In this document: positions 1 to 8,315 of the stretch, in pieces | Layout of the letters: every line of letters begins with the position of its first letter | Numbering within the stretch: position 1 is the first letter of the stretch | NCBI GenBank assembly: GCA_018969685.1 | Contig: JAGWXX010000004.1 | Coordinates: 1 to 58,119, forward strand | From: Acidobacteriota bacterium | Lineage (GTDB): Bacteria > Actinomycetota > Acidimicrobiia > Acidimicrobiales > Ilumatobacteraceae | Direction of reading: 5' to 3' | DNA: 58,119 bases | Position numbers and translations under genes: made by a program | The notes under the pieces: model-generated | Databases searched by the model: none | Seen by the model: only the letters and a program-made list of their open reading frames with translations | Told to the model about the DNA's origin: nothing

Positions 1-2
1 CC

Positions 3-2051
3 AACGGCACCTCGTACGTGCTCGGCGTGCGCACCGTGAACGCCGTCGGTGAGTCGAGCCTCCAGACGACCGCCGGCGCCAGCGCCGTGACGACCCCGTC
101 GACCTTGACCGGTCTGACCGGGAACCCGAACCTCTCGTCGACCACCAGCGTCGACCTGGCCTGGACCGCGGTGACGAACACCGCGATCAACGGCTACAAC
201 ATCTACCGTCTCAACCCGGTGAACTCGCTCTACGAACTCTCGACCACCGCGTCGTCGAACTCGAAGACGATCACCGGTCTGACCGCCGGTACGTCGTACT
301 CGTTCAAGGTCGCCGCGTACAACGACGCGACCGAGGGCGGTCTCTCCACCGCGGTGTCGGTGACCCCGATCGGCGCGCCGGCTGCGGTGTCGAGCCTGAC
401 CGCGTCGACGGCCACGGCGAGCACCTTGTCGTTCACCTGGACCAACAACTCGACCTCGGCCGCTCCGTACACGCGGATCGATTACGTCCTGAGCAACGGC
501 GCCAGCACGGTCGCCTCCGGTCAGCTGTCCTCGAGCGCCACGAGCAAGACCTTCACCGTCGCCGCCGACGGCATCGTCAACGGCACCTCCTACACGTTGC
601 GCCTGGTTCCGCAGAACTACGTGTCGCTCAACGTCGGCGGTCTCTACGCGTCGCTCCCGACCGCCCCGCAGTCGGCCACGCTCGCCAGCACCGCGTACGC
701 CGCCCCGGCGTCGCTCCCGACGATCTCCACGACCGTCGGCAGCACCCAGGTGGCGCTCTCCTGGACGTCGGTGACGACGAGCGCGGGCGCCCCGGTCGAC
801 ACGCTCGTCGTGCAGACCTGCACGAACTCGGCGATGACCACCGGCTGCTCCAGCGACACGATGGCCTCCTCGTCGACGACGAGCTACACCAAGACCGGTC
901 TGACCAACGGCACGGATTACTACTTCCGTCTCCGGGCGACGAACTCGGCCGGCACCACGGACGGCACGGCGACCGCCGCGACGACCCCGATCACCGCGCC
1001 AGCCGCAGCCACCGGCGTCACCCCGACGCAAGGTAACGCCCAGTCGGCGATCACCTGGACCAACGGCGCCTCCACCGCCGCGGCCCCGAGGGCGTCGATG
1101 TCGCTCAAGACCTGCACCAACTCGGCGATGACCACCGGCTGCACGACCGACTCGCTGACCACGTCGGCGACGAGCTACACCAAGACCGGTCTGTCCAACG
1201 GCACCACCTACTACTTCCAGGTGATCTCGTCGAACTCGGTCGCGGACACCGCCTCGACCACGTCCTCGGGCATCACCCCGTACGCCGGGCCGGGCTCGGC
1301 CCCGACCCTCACCGGTTCGGCCTGTCACGACGCGACCGCCTCCTCCCCGTGCGTCGGCGGTCAGACGGCCCGCCTCTCCTGGACCGCAGTGACCGCAACC
1401 GCGGCCTCGCCGGTGTCGGGCTACTACGTCGAGCAGCTCTCGAGCGGTGTCTGGAACGTCATCGCGACCGTGTCCTCTGCGACCACGTCGCGTGACGTGA
1501 CCGGCCTCACCAACGGCACCAGCTACGACTTCCGTGTCGCCGCGTACAACGCGACGGCGACCGGGAACTACTCGTCGACGGTGACGGTCACTCCGTTCAC
1601 CAAGCCGGGTGCGCCCACTGGAGTGACGGTCAGCACCAGCTCGGTGAACTTCACCGCCCCCGTCTCCAACGGTGGGTCCGCCATCACCGGTTACACGGCG
1701 CAGTGTTCAGACACGAACTTCGGTACCGTGCAGCGCACCTACACGGGTGCGAGCTCGCCGATCTCCACGGCGAGCAACGCCTTCGCGGTGAACACGAACT
1801 ACTACTGCCGAGTGTACGCGACGAACGCCGCGGGTAACTCCTCGAACAGCACGGTGTCCGCGGTGTACAACCACTACTCGTACTACAACCACTACGGGTA
1901 CTACAACCACTACGGGTACTACAACCACTACGGGTACTACAACCACTACGGGTACTACAACCACTACGGGTACTACGCCCACTACGGGTACTACGCCCAC
2001 TACGGGTACTACGCCCACTACGGGTACTACGCCCACTACGGGTACCTCTGA
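3..2051 (+). CDS. Fibronectin type III repeat surface protein, C-terminal part (5' truncated by window edge)
   Basis: The frame is open to the left edge, so only the C-terminal ~680 residues are present. About six fibronectin III-like domains are visible, each ending in a variant of L(T/S)NGTSYxF(R/K)V followed by AxN and a V(T/S)P linker. Two consecutive domains carry a near-identical Cys-bounded insert, TCTNSAMTTGC, and a later one has ACHDATASSPC, suggesting extracellular disulfides. The protein ends with ten hexapeptide repeats of the type YNHYGY/YAHYGY and no sortase or membrane anchor. Fn3 arrays of this kind are typical of secreted or wall-associated adhesins and enzymes; function and anchoring here are inference. 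A strong hairpin follows the stop codon. Confidence 0.85.
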   Translation, partial: NGTSYVLGVRTVNAVGESSLQTTAGASAVTTPSTLTGLTGNPNLSSTTSVDLAWTAVTNTAINGYNIYRLNPVNSLYELSTTASSNSKTITGLTAGTSYSFKVAAYNDATEGGLSTAVSVTPIGAPAAVSSLTASTATASTLSFTWTNNSTSAAPYTRIDYVLSNGASTVASGQLSSSATSKTFTVAADGIVNGTSYTLRLVPQNYVSLNVGGLYASLPTAPQSATLASTAYAAPASLPTISTTVGSTQVALSWTSVTTSAGAPVDTLVVQTCTNSAMTTGCSSDTMASSSTTSYTKTGLTNGTDYYFRLRATNSAGTTDGTATAATTPITAPAAATGVTPTQGNAQSAITWTNGASTAAAPRASMSLKTCTNSAMTTGCTTDSLTTSATSYTKTGLSNGTTYYFQVISSNSVADTASTTSSGITPYAGPGSAPTLTGSACHDATASSPCVGGQTARLSWTAVTATAASPVSGYYVEQLSSGVWNVIATVSSATTSRDVTGLTNGTSYDFRVAAYNATATGNYSSTVTVTPFTKPGAPTGVTVSTSSVNFTAPVSNGGSAITGYTAQCSDTNFGTVQRTYTGASSPISTASNAFAVNTNYYCRVYATNAAGNSSNSTVSAVYNHYSYYNHYGYYNHYGYYNHYGYYNHYGYYNHYGYYAHYGYYAHYGYYAHYGYYAHYGYL
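1866..2045 (+). repeat. Ten tandem 18-bp coding repeats (Y-[NA]-H-Y-[GS]-Y)
   Basis: Ten in-frame 18-base units encode YNHYSY once, YNHYGY five times, then YAHYGY four times. The units are nearly identical in DNA, the N-to-A change being aac to gcc in the last block only. This pattern implies recent expansion by slippage or unequal crossing-over, so copy number may vary between strains. The product is a Tyr/His-rich tail at the extreme C-terminus of the Fn3 protein. Confidence 0.95.
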
Positions 2052-2101
2052 TCGGTGACCCGGGCCCCGCGAGGGGTTCCGGGTTCCGCTCGGCTGGCGG
2101 C

Positions 2102-2151
2102 AAAGCCCCGGGCTTCACCAGGTCCTCCGACCGGTGGGGTCCGGGGCTTTT
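2102..2151. terminator. Bidirectional hairpin terminator
   Basis: AAAGCCCCGG and CCGGGGCTTT form a perfect 10-bp stem with a 29-base loop that has some further pairing potential. The stem has A-rich and T-rich ends, so it could serve both the Fn3 gene on its left and, less directly, the convergent minus-strand gene on its right. Confidence 0.75.
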
Positions 2152-2159
2152 CGCTGCCC

Positions 2160-2612
2160 GGCACTCCGAGCGTTCGCGGCGTCCGGCTCGCGCCGTAGTT
2201 CCCTACCGGCGTCCCCGGTCAGGAGCGTACGTCGCCTTCCGGTCGGAGAGGAGCGACCCGGGGAGTGCCGTCCGGCGGCCCGGCGGAGAGTGCCGAGGGG
2301 TCACCGTCGTCTCGTCGGAGTCTTTGTACCTGCGCCTGATCGCCGGCGTGGACCCATCCTGCGTCAGAGGGTTGCGCACAGGACGCCGCCCCGTCCCGCC
2401 GATCGAGCGTGCGGCGGCGGTTCCGTCATCGTCGAGAAGAGGCGTCAGGGGGTTCGCTGCAGGCGGGCTGCTCGCGCGGCCGGGGGCGTCTCGCGGTCCT
2501 GCCGGCAACAGTGCTCGGGGCGTTTCCGGGTCCTCGCCGCTTCACCGCCATGGCCTGTGTCGCCGTCCGGCGTCAGGTCGCCCCGGCGCGGGACCGGCCG
2601 TTCCCTGCCGGT
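2160..2612. other. Non-coding gap, no gene recognised
   Basis: About 450 bases between the convergent Fn3 and FG-GAP genes. Open frames occur on both strands, as expected at this base composition, but their products are Arg/Pro/Ser-rich and look like no protein family, and none has a convincing start. I see no tRNA, riboswitch or second terminator. Confidence 0.5.
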
Positions 2613-4319
2613 TCACTTCGCGGGTTCGTCGACGCGCTGTCGCTTGTTGGTGGCGACGTTCGTGAGTTTCAAGATCCGTCCGGTGAGCGGGAACGTGATC
2701 GTGACCTGGGGCACTGCCTCGGTGCCCGCCCATGCCCCTTCGGTCAGGGGGAGGGAGAGGAGGACGCCTTCGCCGATCTGGTCGGCGTCGCTGCGTACGG
2801 TCACGGTCCGGTTGTCGATGTCGGTCACATCGATGCGCACCCCGAGCGCGCTGCGGCCGGTTCCGACGGTTTCGATGCTCCCGGAGCCGCGCAGGTCCAG
2901 GTGCAGGTAACGTTTGGCGGCGTTGCTGTTGAGCCAGAGCTGGGCCCGCGTTTCGCCTCTTCCGGTCATGGCGATGTCGGGCATGCCGTTCCCGTCGAGG
3001 TCGGCGGCACGTAGCGAGCTGACCGCGCCGGTCCCGATGGTCTCCCCAGCGACGAACCCGCCGGTGTCCGATGCCCGGTAGACGGTCACGTCCCCGGTCC
3101 CGTCCGGGGTTTCCCGTGACACCACGATGTCGACGGAACGGTTCGCGTCGATGTCGGCGAGCGCGACGTCGCTCGCGTTGCGGATGTCCTTGATGGAGAG
3201 GTTCTCGCTCATGGCGAACGTTCGGGCCGGTTTCTGCAGAAAGATGCCGACACCCCCGTAGAAACTCATGCCGGGCAGGAGCGTGCAGGGCCGCCCGTTG
3301 AGCTGGACCGGACAGAGGTTCCCGAATGCGCTGCCGAGGGTCACGTCGTAGCTCACCGCCAGGTCGACCATCCCGTCCCCGTCGACGTCGCCGACGTCGA
3401 GACCGGTGACCCCGATGGGGACGCGGAACTCGAGAGGCAGCGTCTTGCCCCAGTTCGGCGCCGTGCTCCCCCAGTGGACGGCGACGCTGCCGCGCCGGTC
3501 GACCAGGACGATGTCGAGTTCTCCGTCCCCGTCGACGTCGCCGACGTGGCCGTCGACGAGATGGTCGGGCAGGAAGAGCGCTGCGGCGGCGCCCGCGACC
3601 CTCGCGATGCGTGCCGCCTTGTTCAGGTCGAAGGTTCCGGGGGATTCCCATCCGCGGTTGAAGAAGATGTCCACTCCGCGCACGGTCTGCGCCGAGGCGT
3701 TCTGGTCGTCCCCGCCGAGGGAGCGGGTGCTGCTCACGACGAGGTCAAGCCAGCCGTCGCGGTCGGCGTCGATCGGGAGGACGAGGTTCACCCCGGTGAC
3801 ACCGTCCAGCCCGCGCACGGCGGCGGTGTCGGTCAGCCCGCCCGCCGGGTTCTGCGAGAACACGTGCAGGAGCGCCGCCGGCCCGGAACCGACGACGTGT
3901 TCGTCGAACCCGTCGTTGTCAAGATCGATGCTCGTCCCCGCGGTGAGCACGGAGAAGATCTCAGGGTCGTCGACCTCGACCGGCTCGGCCGAGCCGCTCG
4001 CCCCCTGCCATCCGCCGTCGACGAGGAAGCGCGTTCCTTCGCTGTCGAGCACGACCGGCGTGCGTGCGCCGAGCGAGACGCGGCAGGCGAACAGTTCCGC
4101 GGCTTTCTCGATGCCGTCACAGGCTGCGAGCGCGTTCTCGCCTCCGGCGAGGACGAGCGCCTCTTCGGCAGGTTCTCCGGGGACGCTCGTTGACGGGCTT
4201 CGCGTCGCGGTGCCGGCGAACATGCTGCTGAGCGCGCCGCCTCCGACCGCGACCAGGAGCGTTCCGGCGACGATGATCCAGCGGAACCTCAGCCAGAAGT
4301 AGAGGATGCGTTCTCCCAT
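2613..4319 (-). CDS. Membrane-anchored FG-GAP/VCBS repeat protein with ASPIC/UnbV-like C-terminus
   Basis: 568 residues. A hydrophobic segment at about residues 13-35, after a short Arg-containing N-terminus, should act as a signal anchor and place the rest outside the cell. Repeated calcium-binding-like motifs of the FG-GAP/VCBS type follow: DLDNDGFDE, DADRDGWLD, DVDGDGELD, DVDGDGMVD, DIDANRSVD, DLDGNGMPD. These usually build a beta-propeller. The last ~100 residues (SALGVRIDVTD onward) resemble the ASPIC/UnbV domain that often caps such propellers. The ATG lies 7 bases after GACAGT, the promoter hexamer seen throughout the window, so the mRNA is probably leaderless. Ligand or role is unknown; adhesion or surface binding is the general expectation. 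Confidence 0.8.
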   Translation of the reverse strand: MGERILYFWLRFRWIIVAGTLLVAVGGGALSSMFAGTATRSPSTSVPGEPAEEALVLAGGENALAACDGIEKAAELFACRVSLGARTPVVLDSEGTRFLVDGGWQGASGSAEPVEVDDPEIFSVLTAGTSIDLDNDGFDEHVVGSGPAALLHVFSQNPAGGLTDTAAVRGLDGVTGVNLVLPIDADRDGWLDLVVSSTRSLGGDDQNASAQTVRGVDIFFNRGWESPGTFDLNKAARIARVAGAAAALFLPDHLVDGHVGDVDGDGELDIVLVDRRGSVAVHWGSTAPNWGKTLPLEFRVPIGVTGLDVGDVDGDGMVDLAVSYDVTLGSAFGNLCPVQLNGRPCTLLPGMSFYGGVGIFLQKPARTFAMSENLSIKDIRNASDVALADIDANRSVDIVVSRETPDGTGDVTVYRASDTGGFVAGETIGTGAVSSLRAADLDGNGMPDIAMTGRGETRAQLWLNSNAAKRYLHLDLRGSGSIETVGTGRSALGVRIDVTDIDNRTVTVRSDADQIGEGVLLSLPLTEGAWAGTEAVPQVTITFPLTGRILKLTNVATNKRQRVDEPAK

Positions 4320-4376
4320 TGCCGGAACTGTCGTGCGCCTTGACCGAGGGTCAAGGTATCCGACCGGCTCCGGGGT

Positions 4377-4979
4377 CTAGGGGAGTTCCGGGTTCGCTCC
4401 GGGCGGGGTTCCGGTCAGATCGACGTGCTTGGCGAGTTCCAGGAAGAACGTGTCCCAGAAGACGCTGGTGGAACCGAGGCCCGATCCGGCGATGGGGAGG
4501 GCTTCGTTGTCGGGGAGTTCGAGGGACCCTTCGAGGCAGAAGGTGACGGCGTCGCGGACCGAGAGGAGCCAGACGTCGAACGCCTCGGCAACGGCGGCGT
4601 TCGAGGGTTTCTCGATCTTCTCGAGTTTTACCAGTTCCGCGAGCATCTGTTTGCAGCGGAAACGCAGGAGCGTGACGTCTCGCACCGGGGGTGCGGTGAA
4701 TATGGCGAGGAGTTTGCCTATGGCGGGTCCGTGTTCGTCGTTCCACGCGGTGAGTTCGGGGTCGATGCGTTCGGGGCGGGGGACGGTGACCGACGGTGCC
4801 GGCGGCGCGACGCTCGTGCTGCTCTCGGTGGTGGGCGCGTCGGCGGCGGGTTCTGTGCCGGTCAAAAGACTCACGCCGAGGACGACGGCGAGCAGCAGGC
4901 TCACACCGACGATGACGGCGACGATGACGCGGTTTCCGATGGTCTCGCCGGCGTCTGGTTGCTGCGGGTTCTGGTTCAT
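4377..4979 (-). CDS. Small single-pass membrane protein translationally coupled to uvrC
   Basis: 200 residues: a short Gln/Pro-rich cytoplasmic N-terminus, one transmembrane helix at about residues 18-40 (VIVAVIVGVSLLLAVVLGVS), a Thr/Ser/Pro linker, then an extracytoplasmic alpha-helical domain containing two Cys (RFRCKQML and VTFCLEG). The ATG overlaps the uvrC stop codon as ATGA, which argues for this start and for translational coupling. I do not recognise the family. Its position behind uvrC may reflect only shared transcription, not a repair role. Confidence 0.8.
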   Translation of the reverse strand: MNQNPQQPDAGETIGNRVIVAVIVGVSLLLAVVLGVSLLTGTEPAADAPTTESSTSVAPPAPSVTVPRPERIDPELTAWNDEHGPAIGKLLAIFTAPPVRDVTLLRFRCKQMLAELVKLEKIEKPSNAAVAEAFDVWLLSVRDAVTFCLEGSLELPDNEALPIAGSGLGSTSVFWDTFFLELAKHVDLTGTPPGANPELP

Positions 4980-6838
4980 GGGGTTGACTGTGGCGGGGCG
5001 TCGTCGGGTGTCATAGGGGCCGGAACGCGCGTTCCGGTGAACGCTTCCCGGATGCGGGCTGCCAGTGAGGGCCCGACGCCGGGGACCGTGGCGAGCTCCT
5101 CGACGGGTGCGGCGGCGACGGCGTCGAGCGTGCCGAAACGCGACAGGAGCGCCGCCCGTCGGGCGGGTCCGAGACCGCGGATCCCATCGAGTCCGGTGCG
5201 TACGGCTGCGCGTTCGCGCTGTCGCCGGTTCCCGCCGAGAGCGTGCCGGTGCGCCTCGTCCCGGGCGTGACGGAGCAGCAGGCCGAGCGCCGAGTTCGGT
5301 TCGGGGCGTACGGCAACGTCCGCGCCTTCGGGCCAGAGTTCCTCGAACCGTTTCGCCAGACCCATGATCGGGACGCTGCCCGGGTTCGAGTCGTCGCCGA
5401 GGGCGGTCGCGATAGCGGCCGCTTCGCCGCGTCCTTCGACGGCCGCTTTCACCTGTCCAGGCCCGCCGTCGACGAGGAGCAGGTCGGGCAGGGCGTCGTG
5501 ACCCATGCCGCCGGGCCGGAGTCGTCGGGAGACGAGCATGCGCGTGGCCGCGTAGTCGTCCCCGCCGAGATCGCGGAGGTTGAGGCGACGGTAGAGGTCC
5601 TTGCGCGGCGCGCCGTCGACGAAGGTGACGACCGAGCCGACGGTGTGCCGGCCGTTGGTGTGGGAGATGTCGGTGCACTCGATGCGGCGCACCGGTGCCC
5701 CGGCGCCGACGATCTCGGCGATGCGGGCCGCGGCCGCGGCGTTCTCGGCGGGGTCGTCTCGCCGGAGCGAGGTGCTCACGAGGGATTCCTCGGCCTGGGT
5801 GGTGGCGAACGCGAGGACGGCCCGCTCGGCATCGCCGCGCGGCGCTCGGGTGCCGCCGACAGGGTGCCCGGTCAGGAGATCCCGTGTGCTGTCACGTTCC
5901 GGCAGGAGCGCGAGCACGGTCTCGAGGAGTTCGGTCCCGGTGAGACCGGGGTCGTCTGCGGCTGCCCATTGCTCGACTTCCGTGACGACGCCGCCTCGCA
6001 CGCTGACGAGCGCCGCGGCGATGCGTTCCCCGCTGCGGGAGACGGCGAGCGCGTCGACGTCGGTGGTCTCACCGGCGACGCGTTGGCGCCGTCCGAGGGT
6101 CGCGAAGGCCTCGAGCTGGTCGCGTCGCCGGGCTGCGGCCTCGAAGTTCAATGCCTCGGCGAAGGTCCGCATCTCTTTCTCGAGCCGTCCGGCGAGCGCC
6201 GGGTCCGGTCGTTCGAGGTTCTCTTTGAGCGCGACGGCCGCCTGACGGTGCGTCTCGGCGTCGACCGTCCCGACGCATGGCGCGAGGCATTTCCCGGTCT
6301 CGCCGAGCAGGCAGGCGCGTCCGGTTCTCGCGGCGTTCTTGTACGTGTTCTCGTCGCAGGTGCGGACTCCGAACAGGGTCATCAGTGCGTCGAGAAGGTC
6401 GCGATTCGACGTGCCGGGGTAGGGCCCGAACGTCTCGGCGTTCGCCGGGCGTCGTCCCCGCCACACGGAGAGTCGCGGGACGGGGCCTCGGCTGACGGAG
6501 ATTCCGCCGTAGCCGTCCCCGGTGCGGAGCCGCACGTTGTACGGCGGCTGTTTCGCGTGGACCCATTCGCGTTCGAGGACGAGGGCCTCGGTCTCGCTCG
6601 CGCAGAGCACCCAGCGTACGGCCGTCGCGTTCGCGAGCATGCGTCGTGTTCGCGGGTGCAGGTCCTCGGGATCTCCGGGGAAGTAGCTCGCGATCCGTTG
6701 GGCGAGGTCTTTCGCTTTCCCGACGTAGAGGACGCGGCCGGTGGTGTCGGAGAACTCGTACACCCCGGGGGCGCGGGGCACGTCGGTCGGTCGGGTGACG
6801 CTCACGTTTCTCATGGTCCGCCCGGTGTCGCCTTCCAC
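4976..6838 (-). CDS. uvrC: Excinuclease ABC subunit C (UvrC)
   Basis: UvrC makes both incisions in nucleotide excision repair after being recruited by UvrB. All modules are present in 620 residues, the normal length. A GIY-YIG nuclease starts at residue 25 (GVY...YVGKAKDL), and four Cys at about 162-189 (TCDEN, ACLLG, CLAPC) match the Fe-S site of UvrC. A UVR motif lies near 206-241, the RNase H-like 3' nuclease has DISH and LLVDGGPGQV, and two helix-hairpin-helix motifs lie at about 565-605. The GTG at 6838 gives the longest product; an ATG eight codons later is equally possible. It is not next to uvrA or uvrB, and uvrB lies about 9 kb away. Confidence 0.95.
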   Translation of the reverse strand: MEGDTGRTMRNVSVTRPTDVPRAPGVYEFSDTTGRVLYVGKAKDLAQRIASYFPGDPEDLHPRTRRMLANATAVRWVLCASETEALVLEREWVHAKQPPYNVRLRTGDGYGGISVSRGPVPRLSVWRGRRPANAETFGPYPGTSNRDLLDALMTLFGVRTCDENTYKNAARTGRACLLGETGKCLAPCVGTVDAETHRQAAVALKENLERPDPALAGRLEKEMRTFAEALNFEAAARRRDQLEAFATLGRRQRVAGETTDVDALAVSRSGERIAAALVSVRGGVVTEVEQWAAADDPGLTGTELLETVLALLPERDSTRDLLTGHPVGGTRAPRGDAERAVLAFATTQAEESLVSTSLRRDDPAENAAAAARIAEIVGAGAPVRRIECTDISHTNGRHTVGSVVTFVDGAPRKDLYRRLNLRDLGGDDYAATRMLVSRRLRPGGMGHDALPDLLLVDGGPGQVKAAVEGRGEAAAIATALGDDSNPGSVPIMGLAKRFEELWPEGADVAVRPEPNSALGLLLRHARDEAHRHALGGNRRQRERAAVRTGLDGIRGLGPARRAALLSRFGTLDAVAAAPVEELATVPGVGPSLAARIREAFTGTRVPAPMTPDDAPPQSTP

Positions 6839-6875
6839 CGGGAGCCCGGGGGATCGCCCCAGTCGCTACATGCAA

Positions 6876-6903
6876 GAACGCCGCCTCTTTCGAGGCGGCG
6901 TTC
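6876..6903 (-). terminator. Hairpin terminator behind the Cys-rich protein gene
   Basis: GAACGCCGCCTC and GAGGCGGCGTTC form a perfect 12-bp stem with a four-base loop, between uvrC and the upstream minus-strand gene. On the minus strand it follows the stop codon at 6924 by about 20 bases. The tail is only weakly T-rich. Confidence 0.75.
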
Positions 6904-6923
6904 GTGGTTTTCGGGCCGGTGTG

Positions 6924-8096
6924 CTACACCGCGGATGCGGCGCGTACGGCGGATTCGAGTTTGGTGAACTCGCTGTCGAGGGTGTTCGGCTCCCAGAGGG
7001 CGGCCACCGTTTCGAGGAGGTCCGGGTCGCAACCTTCGACGATCTCGACGGTGTCGCTGCTCCATCGCTTCTCGCTGACCTGGAGGAAGGTCGCGACGAC
7101 CTCGGGTACCAGCGCGAGCCGGGTCAGGTTGCGCCGGACGCCCGGGTGGGCGGCCAGCAGCGACCGTGATTCGTCGCGTGCGATGTTTCCGTAGATGCCG
7201 ACGAGCTTGGTGCCGGTCTGCGCCGTCAGGTGCGCGTAGTTCATCTCCCAGAGGGGGATGAGACGCTCGGTGAGGCGTTTCCGCAGCTCTTCCCGCCACG
7301 CGGTGAAGGACCAGTCGGACAAGGTCACGACCCCTGCGGGCGCCTCGACGGGGAAGTCGAGTTGTTTCGGGTCGGCGAGCACCGCGTCGTCGAGCAGCCC
7401 GAACGCCGATTCGTCGGCTTTCGTCCTGCCTTCCGGCCGGTGGCGGTTCCACCGGAGGTAGATCCGCCCGAGGAGGTGCTCGAAGTTCGAGGTCTTCGAC
7501 GCGTTCGGACCGAACACGAGCAGGTCGGTCTGCTCGATGCCGGGGACGTTGGTCTCGTCTCGCAGCACGACGCGTCGCGACAGGGCGCTCGCGGCCCAGG
7601 TGACGGCTCCGTCACGCAACTTGTCCGCGGCACCGAGTGCCTGGACGCGCAGCGCCTTGAGGCGTTCCCTGCTCGCCGCGACGGACGTGGACACGTGGTC
7701 GGCCTCGTCGTCCCGGAGGGATGCGAGTTGTTCCTCGACGGTCTCGAGGTGGCTGAGCGCCGTGCCGATGTCGTCCGTGCCTGCTTTCGCGATCTCGACC
7801 TCGGCGAGGCCGAGACCTTTCGCTATCGCGTACGCCTTGGCGTAGCCGCGGGCGCTGCCGGTGGTGAGCGTCTCGTCGACGTCGCAGCAGCTCTTGCAGC
7901 AGCGTTTCTTCACCGCCTGCACGATGCTGAGCTGGAGCGACTCGCTGCCCCAGGTCTCGCACTTGTAGCAGCTCTTGCGTGCGTGGAGGCTGCCGCGTGG
8001 TCCGTTGCGGTACCACGTGCGTTCCTTGGTGAGCTCGTCGTGGTTGTCGAGGTGCGCCAGGGCTGCCTCGACGTCTTCGCGGAATCGGTTGGCCAT
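6924..8096 (-). CDS. Uncharacterised protein with N-terminal Cys cluster, divergent from the VWA/MoxR genes
   Basis: 390 residues, no signal peptide or membrane segment. The N-terminal part has a dense cysteine group (SCYKCET, then RCCKSCCDVD) that could bind zinc or an Fe-S cluster. The middle is helical and charged, and the C-terminal half ends in helical stretches such as WREELRKRLTERLIPLWEMNY. The chosen ATG has a strong Shine-Dalgarno sequence (GAGAAGAGGAG); the frame stays open far upstream but that part overlaps the divergent VWA gene. It shares a 219-base promoter region with that gene, and both promoters have the same -35 hexamer, which suggests co-expression. I do not recognise the family. 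Confidence 0.75.
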   Translation of the reverse strand: MANRFREDVEAALAHLDNHDELTKERTWYRNGPRGSLHARKSCYKCETWGSESLQLSIVQAVKKRCCKSCCDVDETLTTGSARGYAKAYAIAKGLGLAEVEIAKAGTDDIGTALSHLETVEEQLASLRDDEADHVSTSVAASRERLKALRVQALGAADKLRDGAVTWAASALSRRVVLRDETNVPGIEQTDLLVFGPNASKTSNFEHLLGRIYLRWNRHRPEGRTKADESAFGLLDDAVLADPKQLDFPVEAPAGVVTLSDWSFTAWREELRKRLTERLIPLWEMNYAHLTAQTGTKLVGIYGNIARDESRSLLAAHPGVRRNLTRLALVPEVVATFLQVSEKRWSSDTVEIVEGCDPDLLETVAALWEPNTLDSEFTKLESAVRAASAV

Positions 8097-8188
8097 GTCG
8101 GGCTCCTCTTCTCGTTCGGCCTGTTTCCAGGCGGGTGGGTGGTTCGCCCGGGGGATCCGTGTGGATTTCGCGTCCCGAGGCTCTTTCG

Positions 8189-8216
8189 ACTGTGGTCGCC
8201 CCGCCGCCCCGGGCAA
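8189..8216 (-). promoter_or_regulatory. Promoter for the Cys-rich protein gene (TTGCCC-N16-CACAGT)
   Basis: On the minus strand TTGCCC is followed after exactly 16 bases by CACAGT, leaving a leader of about 85 bases with a strong ribosome site. The hexamer pair matches the one 20 bases away on the other strand. Confidence 0.6.
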
Positions 8217-8234
8217 CCGGTGCTGCGCGGGCGT

Positions 8235-8262
8235 TTGCCCGGTTGGCCGCGGCCCCGACAGT
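8235..8262 (+). promoter_or_regulatory. Promoter for the VWA/metallopeptidase gene (TTGCCC-N16-GACAGT)
   Basis: TTGCCC and GACAGT are separated by 16 bases, about 55 bases before the ATG of the VWA gene. With the divergent copy it forms a back-to-back promoter pair for the two genes. Confidence 0.6.
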
Positions 8263-8315
8263 CCTGAACGTTCAATCTCACAAACCCCGGCGACGAGCCG
8301 GAGAAGGAGTCCCTC

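Noticed and set aside
1684-2118. Arg/Ser-rich minus-strand open frames over the tandem repeats
   Set aside because: They are the antisense of the Tyr/His repeat; low-complexity composition, no start signal, and the plus frame continues a clear Fn3 protein.
2134-3014. Plus-strand open frames overlapping the end of the FG-GAP gene
   Set aside because: Arg/Gly-rich, no family resemblance, and they overlap the antisense of a well-supported gene.
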